Assembly: GCA_025266875.1 (NCBI GenBank)
Contig: JALLLT010000009.1
Span: forward strand, 186,001-250,000
Source of the DNA: Fennellomyces sp. T-0311
Lineage: Eukaryota > Mucoromycota > Mucoromycetes > Mucorales > Lichtheimiaceae
DNA length: 64,000 nt
Reading direction: 5' to 3'
Shown here piece after piece: positions 1 to 11,481 of the stretch. Each line of letters begins with the position of its first letter. The first letter of the stretch is position 1. The notes under the pieces were generated by a model. The model saw nothing but the letters and a program-made list of their open reading frames with translations. It made no database searches and was not told where the DNA came from. A program made the translations under genes and the position numbers.

Positions 1-14
1 ACAGGAAAATTTAG

Positions 15-1269
15 CTCAACAGTGGCCATAATTTCCCTTTGATCGGTTATGGTACTTTTGGCGGGCCACATGCTCCAGAACAGGTGTACGAGGGTAGCAA
101 GTATGCCTTGGAAGAAGGCTATCGTCACTTTGATACAGCTTATTTGTGTAAATATTTCGGGTCCTTATATTTAGACGGTATCACTTACTTTTTTATAGAT
201 CGTACCGAAGAGGCACTAGGTAAAGCTGTCCGGGAGAGCAATGTTCCGAGAGAGGAGATTTTTATTACTACCAAACTGTGGCAAACCTTTCATCGACCAC
301 AATACGTACGACCAGCAGTCGAACGCTCGCTCCAGCTTTTAGGGCTTGATTATCTTGATATGTACATGATGCACTGGCCAATGGCGTGGGAATTCAATGG
401 CTACGAGTTTGACAATTTAAAGTCCAAAAATGGTGACAACCCATGTATCGATGTGCCTATCATCGATACGTGGCGGGCCATGGAGGACCTTGTTAAGGCG
501 GGCCTCGTGAAAAGCATAGGTAAATGCTTTGACCGTTGTCGTGAATGAGCTTTAATTAATGATTGTCTTACTAGGTGTTTCCAACTTCTCAATCTCTCAG
601 TTAGAGGACTTGCTGGAGAAGTGTGAGATCCCACCTGCAGTCCATCAGGTAAAAAAAGTGTTCATACTTTCCATGTCCGATCTTTTGACCCTTGTATTTT
701 TTCTATCTAGCTTGAGATTCATCCCAGCTTACCACAAGAAGAAATGCTGGAGTTCTGCAAAAAGCATAACATTGTTCTTACAGCTTACGCACCTCTGGCC
801 AATCCAGGTCACAAGGGTGTGCTTTCAATGTTGACCGATCCCGCAGTGAGTATTTATTGCTTCCACGTATGCAGTACGTATCCAAGTTACTAATTCAAAA
901 TCCAGGTTTTACGTTTGGCTGAAAAGTACAGCAAGACACCTGTGCAAGTTCTTCTCAATTGGGGTATTGCTCGCGGTTATGCAGGTACGGATCAAACGGT
1001 ATCGGAGACAATTGCATACTCACACTTTCAATGTACTAGTTATTCCAAAGTCGTGCAATCCCCAGCGTATCAAAGAAAACTTCGTGCATTTCGAGATGGA
1101 ACAAGAGGATATTGAGTCGCTTTTGGAAATCGGACGTGAAAACCCGTACCGTAGCTGGTAAGTGAAAAGCTTGACTCTCTAAAAACCATTCTCGTCTTAC
1201 ACTATTGCTTACAGTTGCCCTTTGGAAGACTTTGGCCCTTCCAACAATATTTTCAACAAGGTTCTCTAA
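15..1269 (+). CDS. Aldo/keto reductase, 5' end outside window
   Basis: NADPH-dependent aldo/keto reductase (alcohol/aldehyde oxidoreductase, TIM barrel), probably cytosolic. The first exon lies left of the window: reading frame enters after a splice acceptor at about base 14 with [17 protein letters not shown], the usual first strand of the family. The catalytic tetrad is visible: Asp in YRHFDTAY, Tyr (codon split T|AT by the first visible intron, donor at 148), Lys in FITTKLW and His in MMHWP. Six introns interrupt the visible part. Later motifs [19 protein letters not shown] and VIPKSCNP (the 2'-phosphate/NADPH-binding loop) are in order and the frame closes with a normal C-terminus, stop 1267-1269. 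Exact substrate cannot be inferred; glycerol, xylose or generic carbonyl reduction are all possible. Confidence 0.9.
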
Positions 1270-1518
1270 GCCATCTTGATGATGATCAATTTTCCTCTAT
1301 ATACTTTGTAGCTATTGTTTATGTAGGCAGCCGGTAGAAGCAGTGATTAGTTTATCTTTTCTATTGTGCTACTTGTCTGAAAGTTTCATTTTATCAGCTA
1401 TAGCATGCTCTCTTATAGTGATGAGCAGACGTAAGGGCTACGAAACCTACCAAGTAGTTAAATGAAAAGTAGTCTAGTCACGAAATCTCAGCGGTTACTT
1501 GTTTCACTTCTTCCGATC

Positions 1519-4381
1519 ATGTCAACTACCGAAGACGATCGTCGCCCTGGCGAGGCACGCATTAAGACTGAGTACGCCGCCTTCGATCGATCAATAATAA
1601 TTTCTCATTCGTCTCTTTCTCTCTGCATAGATTCCTCAAGGACAAATGGTTCGAAGACGATGCCGACAATGAAGAGGCGTTCAGTGGAGTTTTTGGTGAC
1701 GAGGAGGCCGAGGGTGGCAAGTTCAATGACAACAAAAAGAAGCGAGTGAGAGGTGCCAATAAGGGCCAGAGAGGCAAAAAGAAGATTGAGGATGAAGTTC
1801 GAGTAGGTATCCATAGATCTATCTTCCAGAACACAACTTGCTGACAGCTATATGTCAGATTTGCAAGAAGATTGCTCTTGGTGACGAGTGCCCCTTTGGT
1901 GCCAGGTAAAGCTTGCACTTTTTTGCATTCAATTGCAAGTGGTGTTCACCTTACTTCTGGATAGCTGCAAGTTCTCGCACGATCTCGAAAAGTACTTGGC
2001 AACCAAACCTGCAGACATCGGTGACAAGTGCCCACAGTTCGAAGTGTTTGGAATGTACGTTTGCACAAAGTGGAGGATTAATCAGTGTGGGGGTTAATCA
2101 AGGACCCCTTTGATAGTTGTAATCTCGGGTACAAGTGCAGATATTTGAAGGCACATTTGGACGAGAACAACAAGTTGATTGTGAACCAGGAAGTACGTGG
2201 ATGCTTGCGGACGCGACTTTGTAGGATACTAACTGCACAACAAAAGCTTGTTGACAAAAAGGTCCAACATACCCGGAATGGATTGCATCCCGATGCGCAG
2301 TACAATCTCACCAAAAATAAGGTACTGAGGACGCTCAATGCCTTAGATTGTAAGCTGATGCTTTGGATATTTAGTACAAGTTTACCAAAGCGCCTGTGTT
2401 CCTGGAAGAATTGAAGAAAGAAAGCGAATCAAACGCCTTGAACCAGAACAGAAAGCGAAAGTTGGATGAGGTCGAAGGCAGTGAAGAGACAGCACCAAAT
2501 GCAAAGGATACGTCCAAATCATTAGACGAGGCTAACGCTGATGTTAAAACTGAAGTGAAGAATGAATCCATGGATCAGGATAAGCCTGACGTTAGCGTAA
2601 AAGCGGAAATCAAGGTTGAGGCATCTGGCGAGGATTTGCCAGATATTGATATGAACGTTGAGCCCAAGGTTGGCCCCATTGATGTGGAGCGTCCGTACAA
2701 AAAGGTATTACTGCTATTTTTCCTACGCATGAAAAACCACGCTGACCAAGTTTGCGAATTCTAGTTGATCGATTTTAGCAATAAAACCTACCTTGCTCCT
2801 TTGACGACGGTGCGTGCAGCACAAAAAGAGCACTTGCGAACTTTACTAATCCTTCATCCACAACCAGGTCGGTAACTTGCCTTATCGTCGTATCTGTAAA
2901 GAGTATGGTGTAGATATCACGTGCGGTGAAATGGCCATGGCCAAGAACTTGCTTCAGGTTGGTTTGACCGTGAAATAGTGCTATTTCAGTATTCTAAACG
3001 GATAATGCAGGGTCAGCAATCCGAATGGGCATTGACAAAGCGTCACGTAAGCGAAGATATCTTTGGTATCCAGGTAATACTTCCAAATGCTGCATCTTAT
3101 CTTGCTACTGATACAGTTTCATCCTAGATCTGTGGAAGCAGCCCCGACATCGTCACCAGGGCGTGTGAGGCTATCAACAACGAGATTGATGTGGACTTTG
3201 TCGATCTCAATATGGGCTGCCCTATCGATCTTGTATTCAATCAGGTAATAAGTACGATTGCGGTGTATTTGTCCTACTCAACATAGGAATCGATCAGGGC
3301 GCTGGTTCTGCACTTCCTGAACACAAAGGCAAAATGACCAAGATCTTGCGTGGCATGACCAGGATGCTGGACGTCCCTGTCACCGTCAAGTTTCGAACTG
3401 GTGTGAAGAAGAATGTCTTCACAGCTCATAAAATGATCCCCACATTTGAGGACCTGGTACGGACTTATATAAATTGGTACATACATAAAGTACTTACATA
3501 CCTTTCTTCTATACAGAATATCGCACTCGGCACGGTGAGATTGTTATCAAAATGATCAGCAAACCAGCTTACTTACGTCTTTTCTTCTATAGTTGCATGG
3601 TCGCTCTCGCCAGCAGAGATATACCAGAGCTGCAAACTGGGACTATGTAAAGGAAATCAAGTCCCAGGCAAAGAAAATGCCTATCTATGGTGCGTAAAAA
3701 GACACCCACTCTCTACTTTTGATTAACATGTGCCTTCACAAACGATAGGTAATGGCGATGTATTCAGCTTTGAAGATTACAACAAGCACAAGGAAGAAAC
3801 TGGCGTAGATGGTATTATGATTGGCCGGTATGTTGATAAATATGGGTTGGGTTTGCACTAAACTGATTGTTGCGTAACAGTGGTGCGTTGATCAAGCCCT
3901 GGCTTTTCACCGAAATCAAGGAACAACGTCACTGGGATATCTCATCATCGGAGCGTTTCGATATGATGAAGAGATTCTGTCAATATGGTTTGGAGCATTG
4001 GGGAACAGATAGTCAGGTGAGCATTGTCACGGTAATGTTTTGAACTGGAAACTAAATGCTATATACAAAGGGCGTGAACTCGACAAGACGCTTCTTGTGT
4101 GAATGGCAATCCTTTTTGTATAGATATATTCCTGTCGGATTATTGGAAGTTGTCCCTCAAAAGCTAAACGAAAGAGCACCCCCATTCTGTGGCAGAGACG
4201 AACTTGAAACGCTCATGGCAAGCCCAAGAGCATCGGATTGGGTCAAACTGACGTAAGTTTCATTACACGAGTTATGCACGTATGCATCTGATTTTTTTTT
4301 ATTAGTGAACGAATTCTGGGACCTGCACCCGAGGACTTTTCTTTTGTGCCAAAGCACAAGGCTAATTCATTTGAGGTATAG
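1519..4381 (+). CDS. DUS3: tRNA-dihydrouridine(47) synthase (Dus3)
   Basis: FMN-dependent reduction of uridine 47 in tRNA variable loops. Start is ATG 1519. After a charged N-terminus come two CCCH-type zinc-finger segments ([19 protein letters not shown] and [21 protein letters not shown]), typical of Dus3 and absent from other Dus enzymes, then a disordered acidic linker rich in Glu/Lys (about 2,400-2,700), then the Dus TIM barrel: [16 protein letters not shown], the active-site Cys in [42 protein letters not shown] and GIMIGRGALIKPW. The coding sequence is broken by about 15 introns, more than any other gene here; I traced each join by frame. The acceptor after [10 protein letters not shown] must be the cag before GGCGCTGG, not the earlier tag, to keep GAGSA. 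Complete, stop 4379-4381. Confidence 0.93.
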
Positions 4382-4534
4382 ATATTAGGAAATTTGCAAA
4401 GAACTTTGGACTCACTGTTTCACTGCAGGGTTAAATGATTTGAAATGGGTCTATAAAAGTGTTTTTATAAAGCGATTTTTTTTTATCTTTGGGCTTTTAG
4501 TAGTGTAGTGCGATGAGTACATTCTATGATCTAT

Positions 4535-6402
4535 TTAATTGTTGGCACAGCAGTATTCGATATCTACAACTTCCTTGGGTGCCGTAGCAGTGAGTACATA
4601 AGGCTCTTCAGCGCCCACAACGCAGTTATCTTCTATACGGATAGCAATGCCTTGATACTTGCGAGGGAAACGGTCGTCGTAAGGTACATAAATGCCCGGT
4701 TCGATAGTCACCACCATGTTGCGTTTCAGTTTACGTGAACGGTCAAGATCGTGACAGTCGTGTACGTCCAAGCCAAGATAATGACCAACGTGATGTGGAT
4801 ATAGAATTCTCTCAAGATCCCATGTGCTTGTCTTGAATCCAATTTTGGCCAGCTCTTCTTTCATCAATCGGGTGGAAACCGAATGGATACCGTGTAACGA
4901 AATGTTGGCCTCTTCAGTACAGAGCTGTTAACGTTACAAATCAGTTGGTGAAAATTGAGGCTCGCGAGTTGTGTCTTTACCTTGATGCAGGCCTTGTTTA
5001 CATTCAGTACGGCTTGATAAAGTTCTCGTTGGGGTTCAGTAAACTTTCCATTGACGGGCCAGGTTCGTGTGATATCACTAGCATAGCTGTTATATTCACC
5101 ACCACAATCAACTAGCACCAGATCACCATCCCTATCAAAAATGAATAAATGATGTACGCTTTCAGAGCTCAGATTCTTACCGAAGCTTCATATCGTTGCG
5201 GACGTAGTGCATCGAAAGTCCATTGGGCCCTCCTGCGACAACAGGAACATACGCGAGTATACTGGAGCCACGCATGCGACACTCGTAATCCAGTTTGGCC
5301 CATAACTGTGCCTCCGTGAATTCAGGGGTTGTCCATTTCATGGCCTATTGAAATACTCAATCACCTTGATCCGTCAACCCTCTCGCCCGTTCTCACCTCA
5401 ATAAACGCCTTTGCACTAATATAACCCGACTTTTTCATCAATTCAATTTCGTTGTCGCTCTTGACGATCCGCAGTTCTTGAACAAGGGGAGAGAGTTGCT
5501 TGATGGCTCTTTGGGTTTTACCTGGAATCACGAGTTTTCTTTCTAAGTTTCTTTCTGGTCATAACCCCACTTCACCTACTACCCTTTAAAGCACTAAACC
5601 AAGTCGGTGACCTACCAATTTCGACCATTCTCTTTGCTGTATTTTCGGACAAGATAGACGGTGCCAGCACAGGACTATCCATGAAAACATGTTTGGAAAG
5701 TAAGGCGTCCTTCAAGAACATAGTGAATCGACCATTATCATAGGCCTAGACTATTGAGTGAGTACATTGTCTATGTTGCATTTATTCATCATATACCTCA
5801 TCCGCAGCGAATATTTCCTTTGCACCATCCACACCTGTGCGTGGGCCATCCCACAGTTCATGCGATGGGCTTTTTGGTGGCACAAACATTGTTTGCTTAT
5901 ATCCTCTAGCCGAGTCGTTCTTTTCTTCCATGGAGTCCCATAATGTAAGTATATCAGCAGCATCAGAAAGTTTCAAAAGGTACCTAAGATCATAGCCGAA
6001 TCCGGCTCATTGAATCCACTGAGATACAAAAAGTCTGTGCTTTGGTGATACGGATAAAAGACGTTGTTGGACATATAACGAGTGCCATAGCCTGCACTGA
6101 TCACCGTGCTACCCTCAGGTAGAACTTTCATCAGATTTGCGCGTCGACGTTCAAATTCGGTAGCAGGTAGTCCGGGTGTAACTATTGTTATCCATTAGAT
6201 AGTTTGTAAATAGATATAGTCTAATAATGCCTTGCCTTCTCCCTTTTGCATAAGATAGGGATGACTATACACTGTAGGTTGGCCGAACGAACGCAAGTGC
6301 GTCTCAGGAATGAGATCCGAAGTGGATGTGCCCGAGAAATGAGCTACTTTACTTTGGCGAGCGAATGGCTGAAGACGACGCGATGAGACTATTCTTCAGC
6401 AT
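4535..6402 (-). CDS. ICP55: Mitochondrial Xaa-Pro aminopeptidase (ICP55/XPNPEP3 type)
   Basis: Metallopeptidase of the creatinase/aminopeptidase P fold that trims one residue from imported mitochondrial proteins. Order on the minus strand: [33 protein letters not shown] (creatinase N domain), then the metal site: [19 protein letters not shown] (two Asp), [14 protein letters not shown] (His), VTIEPGIY (Glu) and IAIRIED (Glu). All five ligands are present. About eight introns. The 5' end is uncertain: ATG 6402 opens a presequence-like peptide but meets TAA after 17 codons, whereas the frame that joins the body ([13 protein letters not shown], Arg-rich and presequence-like) lacks its own ATG. 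It could be reached from ATG 6485 by an intron with a poor donor, or through a one-base error. Coordinates use ATG 6402 as a compromise. Confidence 0.85.
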
Positions 6403-6862
6403 GAGAAAAATAACCGAGGGAAACCAGCCGTGTCGTTCGTGTCAGGGAAAAGAGAGAAACTTGCCAGCAATGGACCTTCGGACATGGCTATACATTTTTT
6501 ATATATTTTTATATGCAACAAGCTGAAAAAGTATCCGGGGGTGCAAGCTTGGACAGAATTCCAGAAACGCAGTCAAAAATAGACAAGCGTGGAAGCCAAG
6601 TAACCGTGGGCATCCATGTTGTCACGTATGATTCTTATACCGTGCCTGAGCTTATCTATGAGACAAAGCCTACAGTGAACTTAACACACACAAAGGAGTT
6701 TCCTAGAGAACGATGGCGTTGATCTCGTAGGGCTCCTCGATCGTGTCATCGAAAAGGATGAAACATCAGCGGAACCCCAATGTCATTCGCCACATGATTG
6801 GGCGTTAACTCGACACGGTCCTCTTTGGTCTCCTCTCTTTTCTCGTTCTGAAGCTTTAGAAA
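6403..6862. promoter_or_regulatory. Divergent promoter region between ICP55 and VMA9
   Basis: A 460-bp gap between genes transcribed away from each other. A TATA-rich run (about 6,498-6,514, ttttatatatttttatatg) sits 90-110 bp upstream of the ICP55 ATG at 6402 on the minus strand and is the best core-promoter candidate. No convincing gene lies inside. Confidence 0.4.
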
Positions 6863-7268
6863 ATGTCAGGTTATAACCTCATTTGGGTGTTCATTGCTGC
6901 GGTTATCGCGTCGGCTGCCGGCTATGTGTTGACTCCCAAGGGTGACAACCAAACGTAAGTTGAGATGAAGCGACAATGCATCAAGTAATTAAATGAACAA
7001 TGAAACTCATGTGCTGTTCTCTTCAGTGTGATTCGTACCATTATCATAATGACGCTCGCATGTTGCTACTTATCGTACGTTCGAAAAGAGGGAGATAGAG
7101 AGCGGGGTCATAGATATATATATATATACTTTGGCCAAAAGAAAAAAAAAGGAACGAGCAATTTATTTGACATGTGGTTTGTTCTATAGGTGGGCGATTA
7201 CGTACCTCGCGCAACTTCATCCGTTGATATTCCCTAAAAAGACTGGCTTGCGACCTCATCTGGAGTGA
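6863..7268 (+). CDS. VMA9: V-type proton ATPase subunit e (Vma9)
   Basis: Small membrane subunit of the Vo sector, needed for assembly and activity of the vacuolar proton pump. Three exons, 6863-6954, 7029-7076 and 7190-7268, give about 72 residues: MSGYNLIWVFIAAVIASAAG (first membrane helix), then VLTPKGDNQ, a second helix VIRTIIIMTLACCYLSWAIT, and a C-terminal tail LAQLHPLIFPKKT. The Pro-Lys-Gly loop and the LAQLHPLI tail are hallmarks of the family (yeast Vma9, animal ATP6V0E). All exon joins keep phase. Introns are 74 and 113 nt; the second contains an AT repeat. It is too short and too interrupted for a simple ORF scan. Confidence 0.92.
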
Positions 7269-7819
7269 AAGAACGAACGCCATAGCACGTTACCGAAATA
7301 AGAAACATCCAACATACCCCGCAGCCCTTTCCTTTTTTTTTACTTGCATAAAGTAACAATTTGTATGAATGATGTCTTGTCAATGTCTGTTTTTGATCGT
7401 CTGTAGCCCCTGTTGTCTCCTTGAGGCAAAGGGGGTACCTTTCTGTATGTGTACTGAAGAGTCCAAATAAAGCTTATACCGTTGGTCTCTTAGGTAACCT
7501 CATCGGTTGCACAGAGTAATTCAATATATCTACTCTCCGGTCGCCACTCCTATTGTGTGTGTATTTTTTCCAACTCTTTTGCTCCTTGGTCTTTCCTCTT
7601 TCACTTTCTATATATCATCAACGGCACGGTCATTCTGCCTCCTTCCCTTCCTTGTACACAGATAATACGAAATTAAAGAGGGGATATCGACCGCTCGAAA
7701 ATCATTAACTCGACATACCAACCGCAATAACCGTACGCAACGAACAGAAAAGCCGAATTGCGCTTGTTTTTGACTCATCAGGTTATTTCCTAGATTGTTA
7801 AATCATCAAGTTGATCGCA
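7269..7819. other. Intergenic spacer, 3' end of VMA9 and promoter of next gene
   Basis: 551 bp without a gene. AT-rich with pyrimidine tracts (around 7,330 and 7,580-7,650) that look like a fungal promoter and leader for the downstream small gene. An aataaagc at about 7,466 could serve VMA9 polyadenylation. Confidence 0.4.
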
Positions 7820-8177
7820 ATGGGGTTAATGGACAAGCTCAAGACCCAGCTCGATCTGTGGAAGCTCGAAAAATACACCAAGCGTCGTCAAGTTGCAACC
7901 CCGGAATTTGAACAGAAAGGTACCAAATACGCGCGCCACTTTATAAAAGCCAACGGTCGTTGCTGACATTTATTTTTTTTTATCATTGTCAGATCGCGAC
8001 TTTTATCGACACTATTATCAGGATGGAGTCTATTTGCATCAGCATCAAAAACAAGCGAACGACCAACGATCACCGCCTACAATGCCTACTAACAAAGGAC
8101 TCCATCGGAAATCAACCATGCTGGGCAAGAAAAGCGAGCATATCACCCGATGTTCAGAAAACTATAATTACTCTTGA
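7820..8177 (+). CDS. Small unrecognised protein
   Basis: I do not recognise this gene. Two exons, 7820-7919 and 7993-8177, encode about 94 residues: an amphipathic Lys-rich start (MGLMDKLKTQLDLWKLEKYT), a Tyr/His/Gln-rich centre (DFYRHYYQDGVYLHQHQ) and a basic tail rich in Lys, Ser and Asn. The intron has a GT donor and a pyrimidine-rich region before the cag acceptor, and the join G|AT keeps the frame, which argues for a real gene. No signal peptide, membrane segment or cysteine pattern. A lineage-specific regulatory or scaffold peptide is possible but not shown. Confidence 0.55.
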
Positions 8178-8492
8178 GTATTTATTTGGCTGGAAAAAAA
8201 AGTGTGCTGGATGTTTTCTCTCTTTCTTTTTTATTTTCACGTTGTCGATCTCTGTGTAAATTATCATAATCACATCAACCTCGTTTCTTTTCTAATAATA
8301 AGATTCACTTTATTGCTACCGTAGATATCGGCGCTGGCAGGTCCATAGAGAAAATAAAGTGAAAGGGGCGTTTTATGCTGTCCTTATTTTGAGTAACGTG
8401 AGAAAAACTTTAAGGGCATATTGCTTCGTGTTCATATAACTGGTTAGTAATGTCTGCTATCTTTGTTTCTTTGGTTTTTGTATCGCAGGCAC

Positions 8493-8511
8493 ATATATAT
8501 ATATATATATT
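8493..8511. repeat. (TA)n microsatellite
   Basis: Uninterrupted alternating TA over about 19 bp in non-coding DNA. Similar short TA runs occur near 7,115, 10,182 and 31,000. Confidence 0.9.
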
Positions 8512-9846
8512 GCGAAAGGCGTCTTATTAACCACAGAGTTCCTCCATCTGCATGTCAGATAAACAGCTGCTCGTTTCTGCCGTGATTTTATGCCTAGTTA
8601 ACAGCGTGATTCAGGGACCTATCAATGTACTCCGAAAAGCTGCTTCTTCAGTAGTACATCCGTACTATATTCATCAACGTATTCTCAAAATAATGAGAGA
8701 GTCATCTTCTTTCCCGTCACATCATCATGTATAGACTTTATTTTCGTCGCGATAATAACTGAAAGATGCACAATCCACTGTGTGGTAACGGGCAATGTGT
8801 AACACAAATAGCTGCTACCTCATGCAAAGTCGGATATATTATTAGCTTCTTTGATGGATCCTCTGTTTCTTTTTGCATTTGAAAGCAATTGCTTATCGAA
8901 AAGCTCCGGCATCTGTGCCGGAAGCGATATATGGTGATTCTTTCACAGAAAAAAGTCAATTAGCTGGAAAACAGTAGGAGCTGCACATATATGTCGCCAT
9001 TTCCTATTTTGCAAATCGCCTGTAGTATTTCCCTTAACGGTTAGCGTTTGCTGTCATATTAGGAGGTGCAATAGATACTTGTACCCTTTGCTTGTCAACT
9101 TTAATCATTCTCGGTGGTATGTATAGTGATGTGTATATTCAAACTGCTAAAATAATGTTGGAAACCTATATCTGGTGTATAAGTTATAGATCATAATTCA
9201 GATAAAACAGTGAAGAGAAAGTTCTCTTCAATCAGATTATTCACCAAGTCGATGGAGAGTGAGCTTACCATCTTTCTTTATCAGATCTTGAGAGTTAGCT
9301 ATTGGCAATTATAGTGAGTCGTAAGCTTTCGTTAAGGAATCTGTCAACTATTTACCTGTAAAACCAGTGATCTTCCCTTTGGATTCCTGTACAGATGGTA
9401 TACTCTAATTTGGAACTCCGGAGCATTCTGATCATGCTCCTGTGGGTGTTTATGAATATTCGCCGAGTGGATTTATGAGTCGTACACCCTTGGTACGGAC
9501 AGATTTACATCTCTGTACCTGTTGCCATTAACGTAAACGGGCATTCCTGTGTCCATAATATATGATGGTCGTTAGTTATCTCGGTATGTGTTCATCGTGG
9601 CACCGCGAAGTGTTTTGATATGCCGCTTTATGTTATATCTAGGATACGTGCACTCCTTGTATCGACAGTAATTTGGCATTAGTTGATTTATGATCTCTTT
9701 TTTTGGCAGAAGTTAGTTTTTTTTTTAAAAAAAAAAACTTGTGCTTATACCGTACATACCTTTTTATTTTGTCATGTAATAGCTGGTTCTGCAGTGATTT
9801 TATCGCCTTCTTTCAACGAAATCGGTCCTATTTTCATAACTAAGTG

Positions 9847-9869
9847 CTTGGTACCAGTAGGGTACCAAG
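9847..9869. repeat. Perfect 9-bp inverted repeat, 5-nt loop
   Basis: CTTGGTACC, AGTAG, GGTACCAAG: the arms are exact reverse complements. No adjacent coding sequence or T-run suggests a terminator; function unknown. Confidence 0.8.
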
Positions 9870-10126
9870 TAAACTTACCCTATTACCATCTGTGGAAGTA
9901 AATTCCTTCCTGTCCTGAATCTTGTAGATATATTTTGAGCAGCTACACAGCTCTGGAAAAGAAGGGTTATGTTCATGGATATGTGCAAAAAAAAACTGTT
10001 GTTTCTTCGCTTTTCGAGTAAAAGAGCAGCCTTCGTAAGGGCGTTTTTTTATAGGCTTGTCTTTAAGCAGAATCAGTTACTAGATATAAGATTTCAAATA
10101 AATGCCTGAGTATCCTTACCATGATA

Positions 10127-10155
10127 CACTCGCACAGAAAAAGTGTTGACCATTT
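10127..10155 (+). repeat. Left terminal inverted repeat of Tc1-like element
   Basis: Begins directly after TA. Matches the right end in 25 of 29 positions, including the shared core CACAGAAAAAGT and the ACCATTT inner end. Confidence 0.9.
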
Positions 10156-10305
10156 TTTTGAATTTCCGCTGCCTCCAAAATATATATATATATACTTGCT
10201 GAAGGCATTTTTTGACAAAACAATTAATCTGACCCAGCAACTCCAACTAAGAAGAAACAATTGTATTTATATTAAGAAACAAAATATCGAATATACTTGT
10301 ATAAA

Positions 10306-11373
10306 TCAATATTTTGTGTGCCGTCCTTTGGCCATAATGACTGCCTTACAGCGGTCTGGCATACTCCTTACAAGTGCCTCTGCTAATTCAGTCGTCAATT
10401 TAGCCCACTCTTCGTGAAGTGCGACCTTCAGCTCTTCTTTCGTGGAAATATGCTTCCGGCGCTTCTTGATTCTCTTCTCCAAGGAATTCCAAACATGCTC
10501 ATTCGGGTTCAGATCAGGGCTTTGGGCTAGCCAGAACCCAAAGCCTCTAATACCAGATTCCTCTTTATAGCACTTTGTATAGCGACCTATGTGGCAGCTA
10601 GCACCGTCCTCTTGGAAGATAATCTCCCTGCCGGTATCCCCAATAACTTGTTCGAGGTATGGGACAAAATGGTGGGCAAGGCAGGTGACATAGGCTTCTT
10701 GGTTTACATTTCCATCCATAAACACCAAAGGTCCGAAGCCTCCAGACCAAAAACAGGCCCACACCATCACTGATCCCTTGCCGAACTTGTAGGTGGGAAC
10801 AATATGGCTCGAATTGTAGCGTTCACCTTGTCGTCTGGTGACACGAGCTCCTCCCTCGTTGCCGCGAACTGTGAATCTGGACTCGTCAGACCAGATCACA
10901 TTGCTCCACTCTTCCATTGTCCAATTCTTGTGTATTTTAGCCCAAGCAAGCCGTCGAGCAACATGAAGACGCGTCAATGCTGGCTTTCGGGAAGGTACAT
11001 ATGATCCAAAGCCGTCCTTGCGCAGATACTTAATTACCGTGTCTTTACAGATATAGACACCGACACGTTCAAGCATCGCCTGATGGAATGAGTATGGTTC
11101 CATTGGATTTCGTTTTGCGCTAAGTACGAGAGCAATTCGATCACTATGGGTCAATTTTTCCGGTCTTCCGCTCCTGGGCATATTCTTGACGGTTCCAGTT
11201 TTCTTCCACTTCTTGATCACGCTATTAATAGTTTCACGCTTTTGCAATGTTCTGCGTACAATTTCGCAGACTTTTATTCCGGCCTGTTTCATGCCAATTG
11301 TTTGGGATTTTTCGGCATCTGAAAGCCCTTGATGTTTCTTTAGTGTGCTGTTCGTAGTATCTTGAAGTGTCAT
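10306..11373 (-). CDS. Tc1-like transposase, intact
   Basis: 355-residue DDE transposase that cuts and pastes the surrounding element. N-terminal paired-type helix-turn-helix: LSDAEKSQTIGMKQAG to VIKKWKKTGTVKN, then the GRPEKLT hook (GRPR-like) between the two DNA-binding halves. The catalytic core shows Asp in VIWSDESRF, Asp in IFQEDGASCH and Glu in SPDLNPNEHVWN; I count 35 residues between the second Asp and the Glu, close to the DD34E norm. No stops, frameshifts or introns; length is normal for the family. ATG 11373 is the first in-frame Met and lies about 78 bp inside the right inverted repeat. Confidence 0.95.
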   Translation of the reverse strand: MTLQDTTNSTLKKHQGLSDAEKSQTIGMKQAGIKVCEIVRRTLQKRETINSVIKKWKKTGTVKNMPRSGRPEKLTHSDRIALVLSAKRNPMEPYSFHQAMLERVGVYICKDTVIKYLRKDGFGSYVPSRKPALTRLHVARRLAWAKIHKNWTMEEWSNVIWSDESRFTVRGNEGGARVTRRQGERYNSSHIVPTYKFGKGSVMVWACFWSGGFGPLVFMDGNVNQEAYVTCLAHHFVPYLEQVIGDTGREIIFQEDGASCHIGRYTKCYKEESGIRGFGFWLAQSPDLNPNEHVWNSLEKRIKKRRKHISTKEELKVALHEEWAKLTTELAEALVRSMPDRCKAVIMAKGRHTKY

Positions 11374-11450
11374 TGTGAGTTAAAAGAAGAAAAAGAGTAA
11401 AAATGCATAAATGGCAAATGTTATGTTTATATTTTTCCTTCCAAATTTGG

Positions 11451-11479
11451 AAATGGTGAAAACTTTTTCTGTGTGAATG
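11451..11479 (-). repeat. Right terminal inverted repeat of Tc1-like element
   Basis: Reverse complement of the left end with four mismatches, followed directly by TA at 11480-11481. Confidence 0.9.
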
Positions 11480-11481
11480 TA

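Larger units (their letters stand above)
8178..10124. other. Gene-poor AT-rich stretch
   Basis: Almost 2 kb with no exon-like frame longer than about 70 codons. It holds a (TA)n microsatellite (8493-8511), a near-perfect T10/A11 palindrome (9715-9739), a 9-bp-arm hairpin (9847-9869), and a short CCGGCA/TGCCGG hairpin near 8,910. A TTATCAGAT GATA-type site occurs near 9,279. It adjoins the Tc1 element and may be decayed mobile DNA, but I could not identify a family. Confidence 0.4.
10125..11481 (-). mobile_element. Complete Tc1-like DNA transposon with TA target duplication
   Basis: The 1,353-bp element (10127-11479) is flanked by TA on both sides (10125-10126 and 11480-11481), the canonical Tc1/mariner target duplication. 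Ends are inverted repeats of about 29 bp with four mismatches: left starts CACTCGCACAGAAAAAGT, right (reverse strand) CATTCACACAGAAAAAGT, and both continue to ACCATTT. It carries one intact transposase gene on the minus strand. The uninterrupted reading frame and matching ends suggest a recent insertion. The DNA on either side is non-coding or relic sequence. Confidence 0.92.
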
